Assembly (NCBI GenBank): GCA_016709575.1
Contig: JADJMM010000007.1
Location: 229,727 to 293,726, forward strand
Source of the DNA: Sphingobacteriaceae bacterium
GTDB taxonomy: Bacteria; Bacteroidota; Bacteroidia; B-17B0; Aurantibacillaceae
Direction of reading: 5' to 3'
DNA length: 64,000 bases
How positions within the stretch are numbered: position 1 is the first letter of the stretch; every line of letters starts with the position of its first letter. The notes below the pieces were generated by a model that saw nothing but the letters and a program-made list of their open reading frames with translations, searched no databases and was not told where the DNA came from. Of this stretch, positions 17,012 to 26,715 are shown piece after piece. A program made the position numbers and the translations under genes.

Positions 17012-18532
17012 ATGAAAAAAATTATACCTTTTTTATTTTTCTTTTTAAGTGGCATCAGAATTGTAAATGCACAGTGCAATTGTACTGCGTTGCCAGCACC
17101 ACCTGCATCACAAGCTGTAACGATTACTCCTGCAATGGGCGTAACTGGAATACAAAATGCTATTAACAGTGCCACCGGACCAAAAACAATTTATTTAGCG
17201 AGCGGAACTTATAGTGTTGGCACAACTTATATTAACGTTACAAAACCGGGTATTACCATCCGTTCAGTTACCGGAAATCAAAATGATGTAATAATTCAAG
17301 GTACGGGTATGTTAAGTTTGTCGGGTACTTATCATGGTATATCAATTCTGCACCGCAAGTGTACAATTGCAGATTTAACTATCCGTGATATTGATACACA
17401 TCCTATTGAAATAAATTTCTGGTATCAACCAGGGCCAATTGACAGTGTATTAATTCATAATGTCCATATTATTGATGGTGGAGAACAATTAATTAAAATG
17501 AGTTATTCAGGATTAACAACACAAAGTGGTGATAATGGGATTATTGAATGTAGTACTATTGAATACAGTACTTCGTTGCCCGGAAGTAATTATTACACCA
17601 ATGGAATAGATTTACATTATGCAAAAAACTGGATCATTCGTGATAATGTTATTCGCAATATAAAGCACGGACCATCTACAACTAGTGATGCAGGTCCGGC
17701 TATTTTATTTTTTAAGCAAGGTGTAAACCCATTAATTGAAAGAAATAAAATTATTAATTGCGACGAAGGTATTTCATTGGGAAATTGGGGAGATAGTCCA
17801 AATATTTCATGCTACGGTGGAACTTTGAGAAATAATATGATTCTCGGTCACGCCAATAGTAGATGCGGATTATTAGCGGTGCTTTGTCCGAGTGCTAACA
17901 TTATAAATAATACTGTGTACTCTCCGGGTGGAGTTGCTTTTACTGCTCAAAAATACTCTATTGAAGTTACAGGAAGTTTAACTGCCAATTGTTTAATTCA
18001 AAATAATTTGTGTGACGAGCCTTGGTATAATAATTCTAACCTAGCACCAACACCATCCTTAACAACAAATAATTTTTCAGCAACAACATCTTATTTTACA
18101 AGTACGCTTAGTACAAGTCCGAATTTATTACGTTTAGCGCCAACAGCTCCTGCGCCTTCTATTAATGCTGGCACTTCTACAAGTTTACGAGTGAACGATT
18201 TTGAATGTCAGAGTATGAGTGGGAATTATGATATTGGTGCAGATGAAATTGTAACTTCAACAGATTTAGAAGAAAGCGGAAAGTTATCGGGTGTGAATTT
18301 TTATCCTAATCCTTTTACAAACGAGATTTCAATTAAATTAGATTTTGATGGAGAAGTAGAAATTGAAGTAACGGATGTATTGGGAAGAATACAGTTGGTA
18401 AAACAAATTTCTGCAAATAACAATAGCGACTATAAAATTAGTACGGAAGCCTGTTATTTAAACAATGGTTTGTATTTCATAACTATAAAATCCGGTAATA
18501 GAGCTTTTACGGAAAAAATGATAAAGCAATAA
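17012..18532 (+). CDS. Secreted parallel beta-helix protein with T9SS type A sorting domain
   Basis: The protein has 506 residues from ATG 17012, chosen because MKKIIPFLFFFLSGIRIVNA is a clean signal peptide; a longer in-frame start at 16970 only adds a poor leader. The body resembles a pectate-lyase-like right-handed beta-helix: an entry segment GIQNAINSATGPKTIYLASG, then many short strand turns with Asn ladders (GTLRNNMILGHANS; PLIERNKIINCDEGISLGNW). The last about 80 residues form the sorting domain: NFYPNPFTNEISIKL, VTDVLGRIQLVK, NGLYFITIKSG and AFTEKMIKQ. It may bind or cleave polysaccharide, but no catalytic residues could be assigned. A LytTR-type site lies just upstream. Confidence 0.87.
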   Translation: MKKIIPFLFFFLSGIRIVNAQCNCTALPAPPASQAVTITPAMGVTGIQNAINSATGPKTIYLASGTYSVGTTYINVTKPGITIRSVTGNQNDVIIQGTGMLSLSGTYHGISILHRKCTIADLTIRDIDTHPIEINFWYQPGPIDSVLIHNVHIIDGGEQLIKMSYSGLTTQSGDNGIIECSTIEYSTSLPGSNYYTNGIDLHYAKNWIIRDNVIRNIKHGPSTTSDAGPAILFFKQGVNPLIERNKIINCDEGISLGNWGDSPNISCYGGTLRNNMILGHANSRCGLLAVLCPSANIINNTVYSPGGVAFTAQKYSIEVTGSLTANCLIQNNLCDEPWYNNSNLAPTPSLTTNNFSATTSYFTSTLSTSPNLLRLAPTAPAPSINAGTSTSLRVNDFECQSMSGNYDIGADEIVTSTDLEESGKLSGVNFYPNPFTNEISIKLDFDGEVEIEVTDVLGRIQLVKQISANNNSDYKISTEACYLNNGLYFITIKSGNRAFTEKMIKQ

Positions 18533-18636
18533 GCTATTAGGCGCATAAAAATGACCTTAAAACCCAATGAAATCTAAGAATTTAGCTATTATAGCACTGT
18601 ATTTAATAGCGTGATTAAAATCTCCTTTAAAAACAC

Positions 18637-18666
18637 TTGAATTTTGACTAAAAAATAGTATTTTAG
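18637..18666 (+). promoter_or_regulatory. Candidate promoter of the siaB operon
   Basis: TTG at 18637-18639, a 19-bp spacer and TATTTTAG at 18659-18666 fit the Bacteroidota -33/-7 arrangement (TTG, N19, TAnnTTTG with one mismatch). It ends 25 bp before the siaB start codon. Confidence 0.6.
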
Positions 18667-18691
18667 GTGGACAATTTTACCTATCAATTTT

Positions 18692-19252
18692 ATGGTTGAA
18701 ACACAAGATAAAGCAACGTTCCTTTACAATTGGTTAAAGGAGTGTGAAAAAGAACATATCATCCTTTGTTTTCAGGGAGATTTTAATCAAGATTTAGTAA
18801 ATGCAATTTTAATATTGGCTGAACGTGGACCGGAAGTTCAGAATAGTTCAACGGTTGTGCGCGCTCGCGTGTTTTCTGTTTTAGTGGAGTGTATGCAAAA
18901 CATCCGCAAATATGGTTCACCAACAAGTTCAAGCGATCTTAAACCGGGCATCGTAATTGTTTGTTTGGATGAAAAAGGATATTTATTAAAGACCGGAAAT
19001 TTTATTGATAACAACCTAATTCCAAATTTGAAAAACCGATTAGATTCCGTTATCAAATTAAATAAGGATGAATTAAAAGATATGCATAAGAAAGTTTTAG
19101 GTGAAACAGAACTTTCTGAAAAATCAGGAGCCGGTCTTGGTTTAATTAGTATTGCTCGTAAATCTGATGGGATGGGATATTTGTTTAAACCTATCGATGA
19201 TAAAACATCATTTTATGCTCTTGACGTACATATTTCTAATACGACAAAGTAA
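18692..19252 (+). CDS. siaB: SiaB-family serine/threonine protein kinase (GHKL fold)
   Basis: The protein has 186 residues and no membrane segments. It has the GHKL kinase boxes used by anti-sigma/partner-switch kinases: VLVECMQNIRKYG (N box with Glu and Asn) and KSGAGLGLISIARKS (G box). In Pseudomonas aeruginosa SiaB phosphorylates SiaC and the PP2C phosphatase SiaA reverses this. The next two genes encode exactly these partners, a SiaC homologue 5 bp downstream and a membrane PP2C phosphatase. It probably acts in the cytoplasm. No diguanylate cyclase (the SiaD partner in Pseudomonas) is present, so the output of the switch must differ here. Confidence 0.9.
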   Translation: MVETQDKATFLYNWLKECEKEHIILCFQGDFNQDLVNAILILAERGPEVQNSSTVVRARVFSVLVECMQNIRKYGSPTSSSDLKPGIVIVCLDEKGYLLKTGNFIDNNLIPNLKNRLDSVIKLNKDELKDMHKKVLGETELSEKSGAGLGLISIARKSDGMGYLFKPIDDKTSFYALDVHISNTTK

Positions 19253-19257
19253 TTTGT

Positions 19258-19632
19258 ATGGAAGCCCTGAAAATTGAAGCTACTGTAGATACACCTGGAA
19301 TTATTCTGGATCCGATAAACAATTTGTTTGAGATAAGCGGCAAATCGTATCCTGAAGACACCAAGGAATTCTATCATAATGTTTTACATTGGATGGATTT
19401 GTATGTAGCTTCTCCCAATCCTAAAACAAATTTCATTTTCAAATTAAAATATTTCAACTCTTCTTCTTACAAACCTATTTTTGATATTTTGGCCAAACTC
19501 GAAACTATAAAAAATAAAAAGTGTGATGTAAAAGTAGAGTGGCACTATAAAAGCGGTGATTCAGACATGCTTGAAGCAGGAGAAGAATTTGCCGACTTAT
19601 TCGAATTACCTTTCACTTATCAAACTTTTTAG
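19258..19632 (+). CDS. siaC: SiaC-family regulatory phosphoprotein (DUF1987)
   Basis: The protein has 124 residues, the typical SiaC length. Recognisable parts are the N-terminal strand pair (PGIILDPINNLFEISGKSYPE), the loop FNSSSYKPIFDIL that corresponds to the phosphorylated TSS region of characterised SiaC, and the C-terminal signature WHYKSGDSDMLEAGEEFADL. Serine replaces the usual threonine at the phospho-site. It is co-transcribed with siaB (5 bp gap) and the phosphatase (11 bp gap). The unphosphorylated form is expected to bind a downstream target; that target is not evident in the window. Confidence 0.9.
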   Translation: MEALKIEATVDTPGIILDPINNLFEISGKSYPEDTKEFYHNVLHWMDLYVASPNPKTNFIFKLKYFNSSSYKPIFDILAKLETIKNKKCDVKVEWHYKSGDSDMLEAGEEFADLFELPFTYQTF

Positions 19633-19643
19633 AAAGGAAACTG

Positions 19644-22600
19644 ATGCGGAACTTTCTTAAAATAGTTTTTTTAGTCGCATCCCTATTCAGTTTTTGTATT
19701 CTGTATTCTCAGAAACAATGCACCCAAATTAAGTTTAAAAATTATGGAACAGATCAAGGTCTTGCAGTAACAACCGCCTTCTCCATTGCTCAAGATGATA
19801 ACGGTTTTTTATGGATTGCAAGTATTGATGGATTACTTCGTTATGATGGCTATAAATTTGTGGCCTACAAAAATAATTTCAACGATTCGAGTTCAATTTC
19901 TGATAATACGGTTTCGTATTTAACTAAAGGCAAAGAAAACCGTATTTGGATGGGTACTTACTCCGGTGGAGTAAATGTTTTAGATGCTAATACAGGAAAG
20001 TTTAAACGCTATCAAAATAACCCCAACAATAAAAATAGTTTAAGCAGTAATCGCGTTTGGTCGGTGTTGGAAGATGACAATGGAATTGTATGGGCAGGAA
20101 CTGATAATGGTTTAAACCGCATCGACACTAAAACCAATAAAGTTACCCGCTATCAACATGATGACGGTAACAAAAACACTATTTGCGAGAATAATATTTT
20201 AAGTCTGGCAAAAGATAAACAAGGTGTTTTATGGATTGGAACAGCAAATGGTTTAAGCAGAGCGCCACTCGATTTAAATCATTATGTCCGCGAATTTTTT
20301 AATTATAAAAATAATGGAAGTGATATAAGTTCTATAGGCAGCAACATGGTGATGTCGTTTTTAGAAACGCGCGATGGTTCTATGTTTGTAGGAACAACAA
20401 ATGGTTTAAGCAAATTTATCAGTTCCAAAAATAATTTTGAAACAACCCGTTTTTCATTACAGCCTGATTCACTTTCTGGTCGAGTATATTCTTATTTGAA
20501 TAGTTACGGTGATAATGCCATTCGTGCTATGTACGAAGATAAGAATGGCAAATTGTGGTTGTCAACCGACAAGGGATTAAAAATTTTAAATCCACAAACT
20601 TGGACTTACGTTTCTTATTTAGCAGAACCCGGTAATCGTCAGGCTATAAGTGCAGATTTGTTATCGGGTATGCACGAAGATAAATCAGGAAATCTTTGGA
20701 TTGGTTCTTTAGCTGGAGGATTAAATAAAGTGGATTTAAAACCTGAGAAATTTTTGTTATGTCAAACTCAATACGGTAATCCGGCTAACATTAGTAAAAA
20801 TAATATCCGTTCTATTTTTGTTGATAGTAAAAACACATTATGGATTGGAACTTTTGAAGGTGGGGTAAACATCATGGCGGATGGTGAAGAACAGTTTGTA
20901 AAATTCAAGGATAAAGAACTTGGTACCGAAAATATTTGGGAAATTTTTGAAGACAGTAAAAAACAAATATGGTTGGGTACCAGTAATGGTTTGTATTGTT
21001 ATAATGCTGAAAAGAATGATTTAAAGCGGTATAAATTTGATAAAAAGAATTCAGAAAGTATTAGTAATGACATTGTGCGTTGCGCTTATGAAGACAGTAA
21101 AGGAAATTTGTGGATTGGAACCGAATCAGGTTTAAACAGATTTGAATTTGCCTCCAGTACATTTACGCGTTTCCTTCATGATCCAAAAAATAAAAATTCG
21201 ATTAGCAACAATACAATTTGGACTGTAACCGAAACCGAAAATACTTTATGGGTTGGAACGGATAATGGTTTAAATAAAATATCACTCGACAACAGTGGTA
21301 ATCCTTTAACATTTAAAGCGTACTTCCCTGAGCAGGATAATAAAAATACCATTAGTAACCGTTCGGTTCGTTCGTTTTGGAAAGACAAGAATGGTTATAT
21401 ATGGATTGGAACAAGCAATGGTTTAAATAAGTTTGATCCCAAGCGCGAAACTTTCATGCGTTTTAATGAAGAGGATGGTATGGCCAACTCTTATATTTAT
21501 GGAGTATTAGGTGATGAGAAAGGAAATTTATGGTTAAGTACAAATCACGGTATTTCAAAGTTTGAATTAATTAATTCTAAATTCAGAAATTACGATAAGC
21601 CGGATGGATTGCAAAATAATGAATTTAATACAGGCGCCTATTTCAAAGCAGCAAATGGTGAATTATTTTTTGGTGGTCCTGATGGATTCAATCGTTTTTT
21701 TCCTGATAGCTTATCTGAAAACAAAATTGCTCCGCTTGTTGCTATTACTAGTATAAAAGTATTTGGCGAGGAATATAACAAGGGAAATTATCCTGTCGAT
21801 ATTAAAGAAATTACATTAAAGCACGATCAAAACGTAATCTCCTTTGAATTTTCGGCTCTCGATTTCACTTTACCGGAGAAGAACTTGTATTCGTACAAAT
21901 TAGTTGGTTTTGATAAAGATTGGATAAAGCCGGGAATGAATCGTTTTGTAAGTTACACCAACTTAGATCCGGGTGAATATACGTTTATGGTGAAAGCTAC
22001 AAATAACGATGGTACGTGGAATGAGAATGGTATCAAAATAAAATTAACTATTGTTCCGCCATTTTGGAAAACCCTTTGGTTTCAAATCGCTGTGGTTTTA
22101 GGACTAATTATTTTTGCTTATTCATTCTTTAAGACGCGTATTAACCGTTTACAGAAGACGCAAGCAAAATTGGAATTGCAAGTAGCAGCTAAAACACGGG
22201 AGTTGCGTGAAGAAAAGGAATTGGTTGACGAGCAAAACAAATTGATTGAAAGGAAAATGTGAGTATAACTTCATCAATAAAATATGCAAAGCGAATACAA
22301 GAATCTATTTTACCAAATAAAGAAAAGTTAAATGATTTAATTCCTGAATCGTTTATTTTCTTTAAACCGAAAGATATTGTGAGCGGAGATTTTTATTGGT
22401 TCACAAATTACAAGGGTACTATTTTAATTGCAGCTGTTGATTGTACAGGACACGGTGTGCCAGGTGCGTTTATGAGTTTAATCGGGAATAGTTTATTGAA
22501 TGATATTGTGAAGAGTCAGGGAATTATTGATCCGCTGGAGATTTTGAAAAAAATGCATGAAGGATTGGTAACAGCCTTAAAGAAAGGGGAGCAGGAAAGC

Positions 22601-23013
22601 GACACCGTAGACGGAATGGACATTACATTATGTGCCATTAATCAAAAAAATAAAACATTTGAAGTGTCATCATCAGGAAGAAGCTTGTTGTTGGTTCGTA
22701 ATGGACAAATTAAAAAGATGAAAGTCGGGAAGTATCCGTTAGGTTTAGTAACAAAAAACAAATCATTTTCGAAAAGGAAACTTTGGAATTAAAAGCAGGT
22801 GATACTTTCTATTTATATACGGATGGTTACTGTGATCAGTTTGGCGGAGCAGAAGATGATAAATATTTAGACAGTAATTTCGAAGCTTTATTATTGAAGA
22901 TCCAAAACGAAAGTATGGCGGAACAAGCTAAAACCATTGAGGCAGTAATTGAAAGTTGGAGAGGAAAGCAAGCTCAGATTGATGATATGCTGGTGATTGG
23001 GATTAGAGTTTAA
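19644..23013 (+). CDS. Two-component-type beta-propeller sensor fused to SpoIIE/PP2C phosphatase (two frameshifts)
   Basis: The restored protein is about 1123 residues. It has a signal peptide, two seven-bladed-type regulator propeller blocks built of repeats such as GNLWIGTESGLNRFE (about 30-690), a Y_Y_Y domain (about 700-790, ending EYTFMVKATNNDG), one membrane span (about 810-828), a coiled coil and a cytoplasmic PP2C domain (FKPKDIVSGDFYWF, DCTGHGVPGAFMSLIG, DGMDITLC, YLYTDGYCDQFGG, IDDMLVIGIRV). One A is missing at about 22256 (IERK to NVSITSS) and one base near 22770 (before EKETLELKAGD); the ends at 22262 and 22792 are artefacts of these. In this operon it takes the place of the SiaA phosphatase: outside signal in, dephosphorylation of SiaC out. 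Confidence 0.88.
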
Positions 23014-23044
23014 AAAAGGGAGAAACAAGTTCTCCCTTTTTTTT
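23012..23044 (+). terminator. Rho-independent terminator of the sia-type operon
   Basis: AAAAAAGGGAGAA and TTCTCCCTTTTTTT form a stem with a short ACAAG loop directly after the stop codon, followed by a T-run. Confidence 0.88.
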
Positions 23045-23137
23045 ATTTCTTCTCAGTGCAATTCAGCATCCAGTTGATATCAAATTTATATTATGCTCAC
23101 GTAAATTATCGCGAAAGAATTGTAATCTATAGTTTTT

Positions 23138-23635
23138 TTACGATTTATATTTCGCTAATACTTCATCTAAATTAGAATGTGCCATCGCAAAGCCTTGTTC
23201 GAAGCCAAGATCAATAATTTTTTGCATGTCGGCTACTTCTTTAAATGTATTTTCAACTAAAACTAATGTTCCTGTTTCTGTTGATTGGAATGTTACATTC
23301 CATATTGTACTTGGAAAATCCTTATTGATATTTCCTTTATCATCACAGAAAGCGTCAAAACCTTGATAATTTTTATAAGGCGTGATACTAGTATAATCGG
23401 CGCGACAATAATGTCTTTCTCCTGCAGGACCTTCCATATAATACAACCAGCTTCCGCCAACTTTAAAATCCATACTTACGGTGGCTGCTTTCCATGGTTT
23501 TGGCGCCCACCATTCGGATAGTAATTCTGGATCGGTCCACGCGCGCCATACTAATTCGATAGGTGCTGCGAATTCCCGGGTAATAATTAATTGCTTTTTA
23601 GCAAGATCTTTTTTGTACACAGTTTGTTTGCTCAT
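23138..23635 (-). CDS. SRPBCC/AHSA1-family protein
   Basis: The protein has 165 residues of the START/Bet v 1-like AHSA1 family: it opens LIITREFAAPIELVWRAWTDPELLSEWW, of which the parts AAPIELVWRAWT and LLSEWWAPKPW are diagnostic, continues with a beta sheet (VGGSWLYYMEGPAGERHYC) and closes with a long amphipathic helix (GFAMAHSNLDEVLAKY). The fold makes a hydrophobic cavity; bacterial members are poorly characterised and usually sit beside an ArsR-type regulator, as here. It is 6 bp downstream of the regulator/SRPBCC gene and shares its promoter. Confidence 0.9.
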   Translation of the reverse strand: MSKQTVYKKDLAKKQLIITREFAAPIELVWRAWTDPELLSEWWAPKPWKAATVSMDFKVGGSWLYYMEGPAGERHYCRADYTSITPYKNYQGFDAFCDDKGNINKDFPSTIWNVTFQSTETGTLVLVENTFKEVADMQKIIDLGFEQGFAMAHSNLDEVLAKYKS

Positions 23636-23641
23636 GATTTT

Positions 23642-24400
23642 TTAGTTTAATTTTTTTTCTACAAATTCTTTTAATAGTTTTCCGATGATAGCTGTCCAGC
23701 CTTCTGCGAAATTGCCTTTTGCGAAATCGGTATTACTGATAGGGAATGTTTCTAATCCTTCGTGAGTTAATTTTACTCTGGTAGAATTTCCTTCAGGAAA
23801 TAATTCAATAGTTACATACGACATCCCTTCACTGACAACATATTCCCACGTGTGTTTTAATTTCTTTTCAGGAATTACTTCCAGAATCTTACAACGATGG
23901 AGATATTGTTTCTCCGGACTAGGTCCGCCACTGAATTCAAAAACAAAACCTACTTCCGCTTTAAACTCTTTTAGTTTAAAATACCATTGGTCCATTAATT
24001 CTTTTTCGGTAATAGCTTTCCAAACTAATTTTACCGGTGCGTTATAAGTGCGTTCAATTATAAATGGTTCATTCATCTTATTTGTTTTTTTCGATTGAAT
24101 TTTACTTAATAGTTTATCGAGATTATCGAATTTCTGTTCCCACATTGCTCGGAATTGTTCTAGCCATTTATCTACTTCTTTCATTTTTTGTGGATTTAGG
24201 TGATAATATATCTCGCGACCTTGTTGCTTTTGTTTTACGAGTTCGCATTCTGATAATATTTGAATGTGTTTTGATACAGCTTGTCGGCTGCTTTTAAAAT
24301 GATCAGCAATGGCATTGGGCGTCATGGCTTGCATTGCAATTAGTGTTAAAATAGCCCGGCGGGTAGGGTCGGCTATGGCTTGAAAAACATCTCTTCTCAT
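23642..24400 (-). CDS. ArsR-type regulator joined to an SRPBCC/AHSA1 domain
   Basis: Residues 1-100 form a winged helix of the ArsR type ([46 protein letters not shown]); the metal-binding cysteines of arsenic sensors are absent. Residues 110-252 form an AHSA1 domain ([18 protein letters not shown] onward). The fusion may be artificial: the junction has an A7 run at about 24087-24093, and one more A would end the regulator with TAA two bases before the ATG of [14 protein letters not shown], the usual two-gene arrangement. Two operator-like repeats overlap the promoter upstream, so autoregulation is likely. Confidence 0.88.
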   Translation of the reverse strand: MRRDVFQAIADPTRRAILTLIAMQAMTPNAIADHFKSSRQAVSKHIQILSECELVKQKQQGREIYYHLNPQKMKEVDKWLEQFRAMWEQKFDNLDKLLSKIQSKKTNKMNEPFIIERTYNAPVKLVWKAITEKELMDQWYFKLKEFKAEVGFVFEFSGGPSPEKQYLHRCKILEVIPEKKLKHTWEYVVSEGMSYVTIELFPEGNSTRVKLTHEGLETFPISNTDFAKGNFAEGWTAIIGKLLKEFVEKKLN

Positions 24401-24416
24401 TGGTAAATTGTTTTGT

Positions 24417-24463
24417 GGTGAAGGAATCAGATTCTAATATTTACACAACTGATTTCCTTCACC
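24417..24463 (-). promoter_or_regulatory. Stem-loop in the 5' leader of the ArsR/SRPBCC mRNA
   Basis: GGTGAAGGAATCAG (24417-24430) pairs with CTGATTTCCTTCACC (24449-24463), 14 bp with one bulged base, and ends 17 nt from the start codon. It would sequester nothing obvious but could stabilise or control the message. Confidence 0.5.
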
Positions 24464-24470
24464 ATTAATG

Positions 24471-24518
24471 TGCAACTAATCGGTAGCAAATATACTTGCA
24501 ACTAATCGGTTGCACAAA
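24471..24518 (-). promoter_or_regulatory. Autoregulated promoter with two ArsR-type operators
   Basis: On the minus strand TTTG (24518-24515), a 20-bp spacer and TATATTTG (24494-24487) make a full Bacteroidota promoter for the gene starting at 24400. Two 18-bp near-palindromes, TGCAACTAATCGGTAGCA (24471-24488) and TGCAACTAATCGGTTGCA (24497-24514), sit just after the -7 box and exactly between the two boxes. A bound repressor would block polymerase. Confidence 0.78.
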
Positions 24519-24785
24519 TTTATTTTGTTAAAACAGACTAAATGCTTGACATAAAGGCGTTATAGTTTATGTTATGTTTTGGTTGTATTCTTTGGTTTAC
24601 AATTGGTAATAAGTAAGAAAATACTGTAAATAAGTGATGGTTGAATGAAATACTTCATATAAGTGATAATAAACAGTTACTTATCTGTTTAATTAGTCTA
24701 CATTTATAAGAGTAGCCAGCACTAATTCTCTTCTCTTGATATGAGCTGTAATTTCATATCTTTTATTCACTTAAAACAAACAAAA
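24519..24785. other. AT-rich intergenic region
   Basis: No gene is visible. TACATTTA at 24699-24706 matches the -7 form seen before several neighbours and may drive the lipoprotein gene at 24786. A short inverted repeat (GATATGA/TCATATC, about 24739-24760) lies in its leader. Confidence 0.4.
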
Positions 24786-25224
24786 ATGAAAATTCAAAAT
24801 TGAGTACGATTTCGTCTGCGCTTATGTTAGCTCTGATCACGCCGCATGCAGCAACCCTTCAAATAAGAATGTGGAGAACGCCGAAACACATCTTGATGAA
24901 GCAAAGAGGAATTAAAGGAAGCTAAAGAAGATTATTCAGCAGAAGTAGAGACTTACAAAAAAGAAACCGCTGCACGAATTGAAGAAAATAAAAACAATTG
25001 GATGTCCTTAAAAAAAAAATGGACAAGGAAAAAAGATGTAAAAGGCTGAGTATAAATCTAAGATAGCTGAGTTAGAGAAAAAAATGATGAAATAGAAGGC
25101 TAAACTTGAAGCACTAAAGGTAGAAAGTAAAGAACAGTGGGAAAGTTTCAAAACCGAATTTAATCATGACATGGAAGAACTTGGAAATGCGTTTAAGAGT
25201 ATTGGTGAGGATAATGTAAAGTAA
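24786..25224 (+). pseudogene. Coiled-coil lipoprotein gene with many frameshifts
   Basis: Reading across several frames recovers one known Bacteroidota protein type: a leader (STISSALMLALIT) with a lipoprotein-like Cys followed by SNPSNKNVENAETHLDEAKE, then a long charged coiled coil (ELKEAKEDYSAEVETYKKE, KIAELEKK) and the C-terminal signature EQWESFKTEFNHDMEELG. At least five indels and one in-frame TAG (in AAATAGAAG, about 25093) interrupt it. The protein is probably a periplasmic, membrane-attached helical protein of unknown function that often sits next to the small membrane protein found here at 25266. Real decay or poor read quality are both possible. Confidence 0.65.
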
Positions 25225-25265
25225 CGGCACCACAATAAATAATTATAAATCTAAAATAAAGAACC

Positions 25266-25421
25266 ATGGGAAACATACTTTATATAATTGCATTAGTGCT
25301 TGTTATAGCTTGGGCCATTGGCTTCATTGGCTATAACGCAGGCTGGATAATACATGCGCTTTTGATTATTGCTATTATTGCGGTGTTGTTACGGATTATA
25401 CAAGGCAGAAAAGTAGTCTGA
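25266..25421 (+). CDS. Small lmo0937-family membrane protein
   Basis: An intact 51-residue protein: MGNILYIIALVLVIAWAIGF, a short turn GYNAGWIIH, a second span ALLIIAIIAVLLRIIQG and a basic end. Two hydrophobic spans joined by an FxGYNAG turn are the mark of the lmo0937 family of small membrane proteins, often induced under stress. It is 41 bp downstream of the broken lipoprotein gene and followed by a hairpin terminator. Confidence 0.82.
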   Translation: MGNILYIIALVLVIAWAIGFIGYNAGWIIHALLIIAIIAVLLRIIQGRKVV

Positions 25422-25428
25422 TGATTTT

Positions 25429-25464
25429 AATATCCTTCTCCTTCAAATGGGGGAAGGATATTTT
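25429..25464. terminator. Hairpin terminator between converging genes
   Basis: AATATCCTTCTCC (25429-25441) pairs with GGGGGAAGGATATT (25449-25462), followed by T residues. It ends the plus-strand small membrane gene and lies against the stop of the minus-strand gene at 25467. Confidence 0.7.
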
Positions 25465-25466
25465 GG

Positions 25467-25914
25467 TTAACGCAAAGCCTTCTTCGTCTTCGCCTCTTTT
25501 AAATCTACTTCGAAATAATTAAGAGCGAGTTTTTCTTTAATAGAATAGGCTTCCTGATCCCATTTCACATCTTTATTGGTGGTGTTATACCACTTGGTCA
25601 TTTTTATCAGCGAAATACATGTGTTCTTCAAAATAAACATTCGGACTACGTTTGGAGGCATACACATTATGAAGGAGCTGATCATTGACGATATAATAAA
25701 TAGTGGTTGAACTAAAACTGGTACCAATAAATTCGCGTGTGATTTTCCGGATGGCATTATTTTTATAAAACACTACGGTTTTAAAACCATTGATATTAGT
25801 GATGATTTCACTTTTTGTGTATTTAACGGTATCTGCTTCTTTGTAACCAGTTTGCGCGAAAGTCATCTGAAACCGCAGAAAAAGAAAAAGGACTATGAGT
25901 GCAAAGTGCGGCAT
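25467..25914 (-). CDS. Secreted protein of unknown function, paralogue A (frameshifted)
   Basis: About 149 residues when restored. It has a signal peptide (FALIVLFLFLRFQMTFAQ), then YKEADTVKYTKSEIITNING and a beta-rich domain (FKTVVFYKNNAIRKITREF, TTIYYIVNDQLLHNVY) and a charged end, LALNYFEVDLKEAKTKKALR. The frame is broken near 25595 between MYFADKNDQ and KWYNTTNKD. The gene at 26716 encodes a close paralogue of equal restored length. The DUF1275 gene separates the two copies, so they arose by a duplication with a gene between. No known domain was recognised; it is periplasmic or secreted. Confidence 0.6.
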
Positions 25915-25930
25915 CCGAAAAGGATTTTAA

Positions 25931-25938
25931 TAAATGTA
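25931..25938 (-). promoter_or_regulatory. Recurrent -7 motif TACATTTA before minus-strand genes
   Basis: TACATTTA on the minus strand lies 17 bp upstream of the start at 25914. The same octamer, usually inside TTTGTACATTTA, is found just before the starts of the genes at 28596 (28601-28608) and 29441 (29447-29454), and in slightly altered context before 27164 (27181-27188). On the plus strand it precedes 37593 (37569-37576). It fits the Bacteroidota -7 element with a final A. Confidence 0.5.
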
Positions 25939-25955
25939 CAAAATAAAACGCTGTA

Positions 25956-26648
25956 TTACGTTTTTTTGAGCACCAGATTATCGATTAAAAGGCCAAGCAA
26001 AAGACTTCCGCCGGCAATTAGTAATACATAAAGCTCTAGGGAAGAATAGAAAACACCTCCAATAATACCACCTGTAAAAGAAGCTGATAATGCTTAAACG
26101 GAGTTTTATTGATGCGTACAGTTTTTCTTTCTGTTCTTTTTGCTTGTAAAAAAACAATTGCGATAGTTCAATACCTAAATCAGTAAATAAACCGGTTAAA
26201 TGCGTTGTTCTTACGGCAGAATTTGAGATGGTGGTAACTAATGAATTTTGAAGTCCCATTGCAAAAAGTAAAGAAAAGCTAACATATCCGGATTTTGTAA
26301 TATTAAAGAATGTCCAAATAAAGCAATGCCAATTAAAATAACACTTTCGAGGATAGTCGGAATTATATAGACGTAATTTTCGTTCCGCCGAGAAATCCAC
26401 TCAATTAAAAAATGAGAAACGAACGATCCCAGAAAAAAGAAAAATATGTAAAGAAAAAAAATAAAAGCATTTAAGAATTCGAGTTTAAATACTTCATCAA
26501 CAAAAAAGCGAAATGCCCTGTCACGTTTGTTGTTAATCGGGCAACCGCTAAAACCCTGCTACATTTACGATGCCGGCTACAAACGACAATAAAGAAGCAA
26601 TTTTAAATTGTGCTTTAATGTCCGTGTACTGCCATGATGCTTAAACAT
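25956..26648 (-). pseudogene. DUF1275 (YoaK-like) membrane protein gene, multiple frameshifts
   Basis: Pieces in all three minus frames assemble into one DUF1275 protein of about 230 residues: IASLLSFVAGIVNVAGFLAVA, RLTTNVTGHFAFFVDEVFKL, a span LYIFFFFLGSFVSHFLIEW, then MGLQNSLVTTISNSAVRTTH and LTGLFTDLGIELSQLFF, the family signature. The start is ATG 26648 and the end the TAA at 25956-25958. At least four indels lie near 26100, 26290, 26540 and 26600. DUF1275 proteins are multi-span membrane proteins of unknown transport or sensing function. Confidence 0.68.
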
Positions 26649-26715
26649 AATAATAAGGAAAGAAGGGTGAAGGATATTGTAAAGTTAGAAATAATAAAGG
26701 GATTGCAAATGCCGA

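Noticed and set aside
23642..24400. Arsenic-resistance regulator
   Set aside because: The ArsR fold is present, but the metal-binding cysteine motif is absent and no ars genes are nearby; the SRPBCC partners indicate a different ligand.
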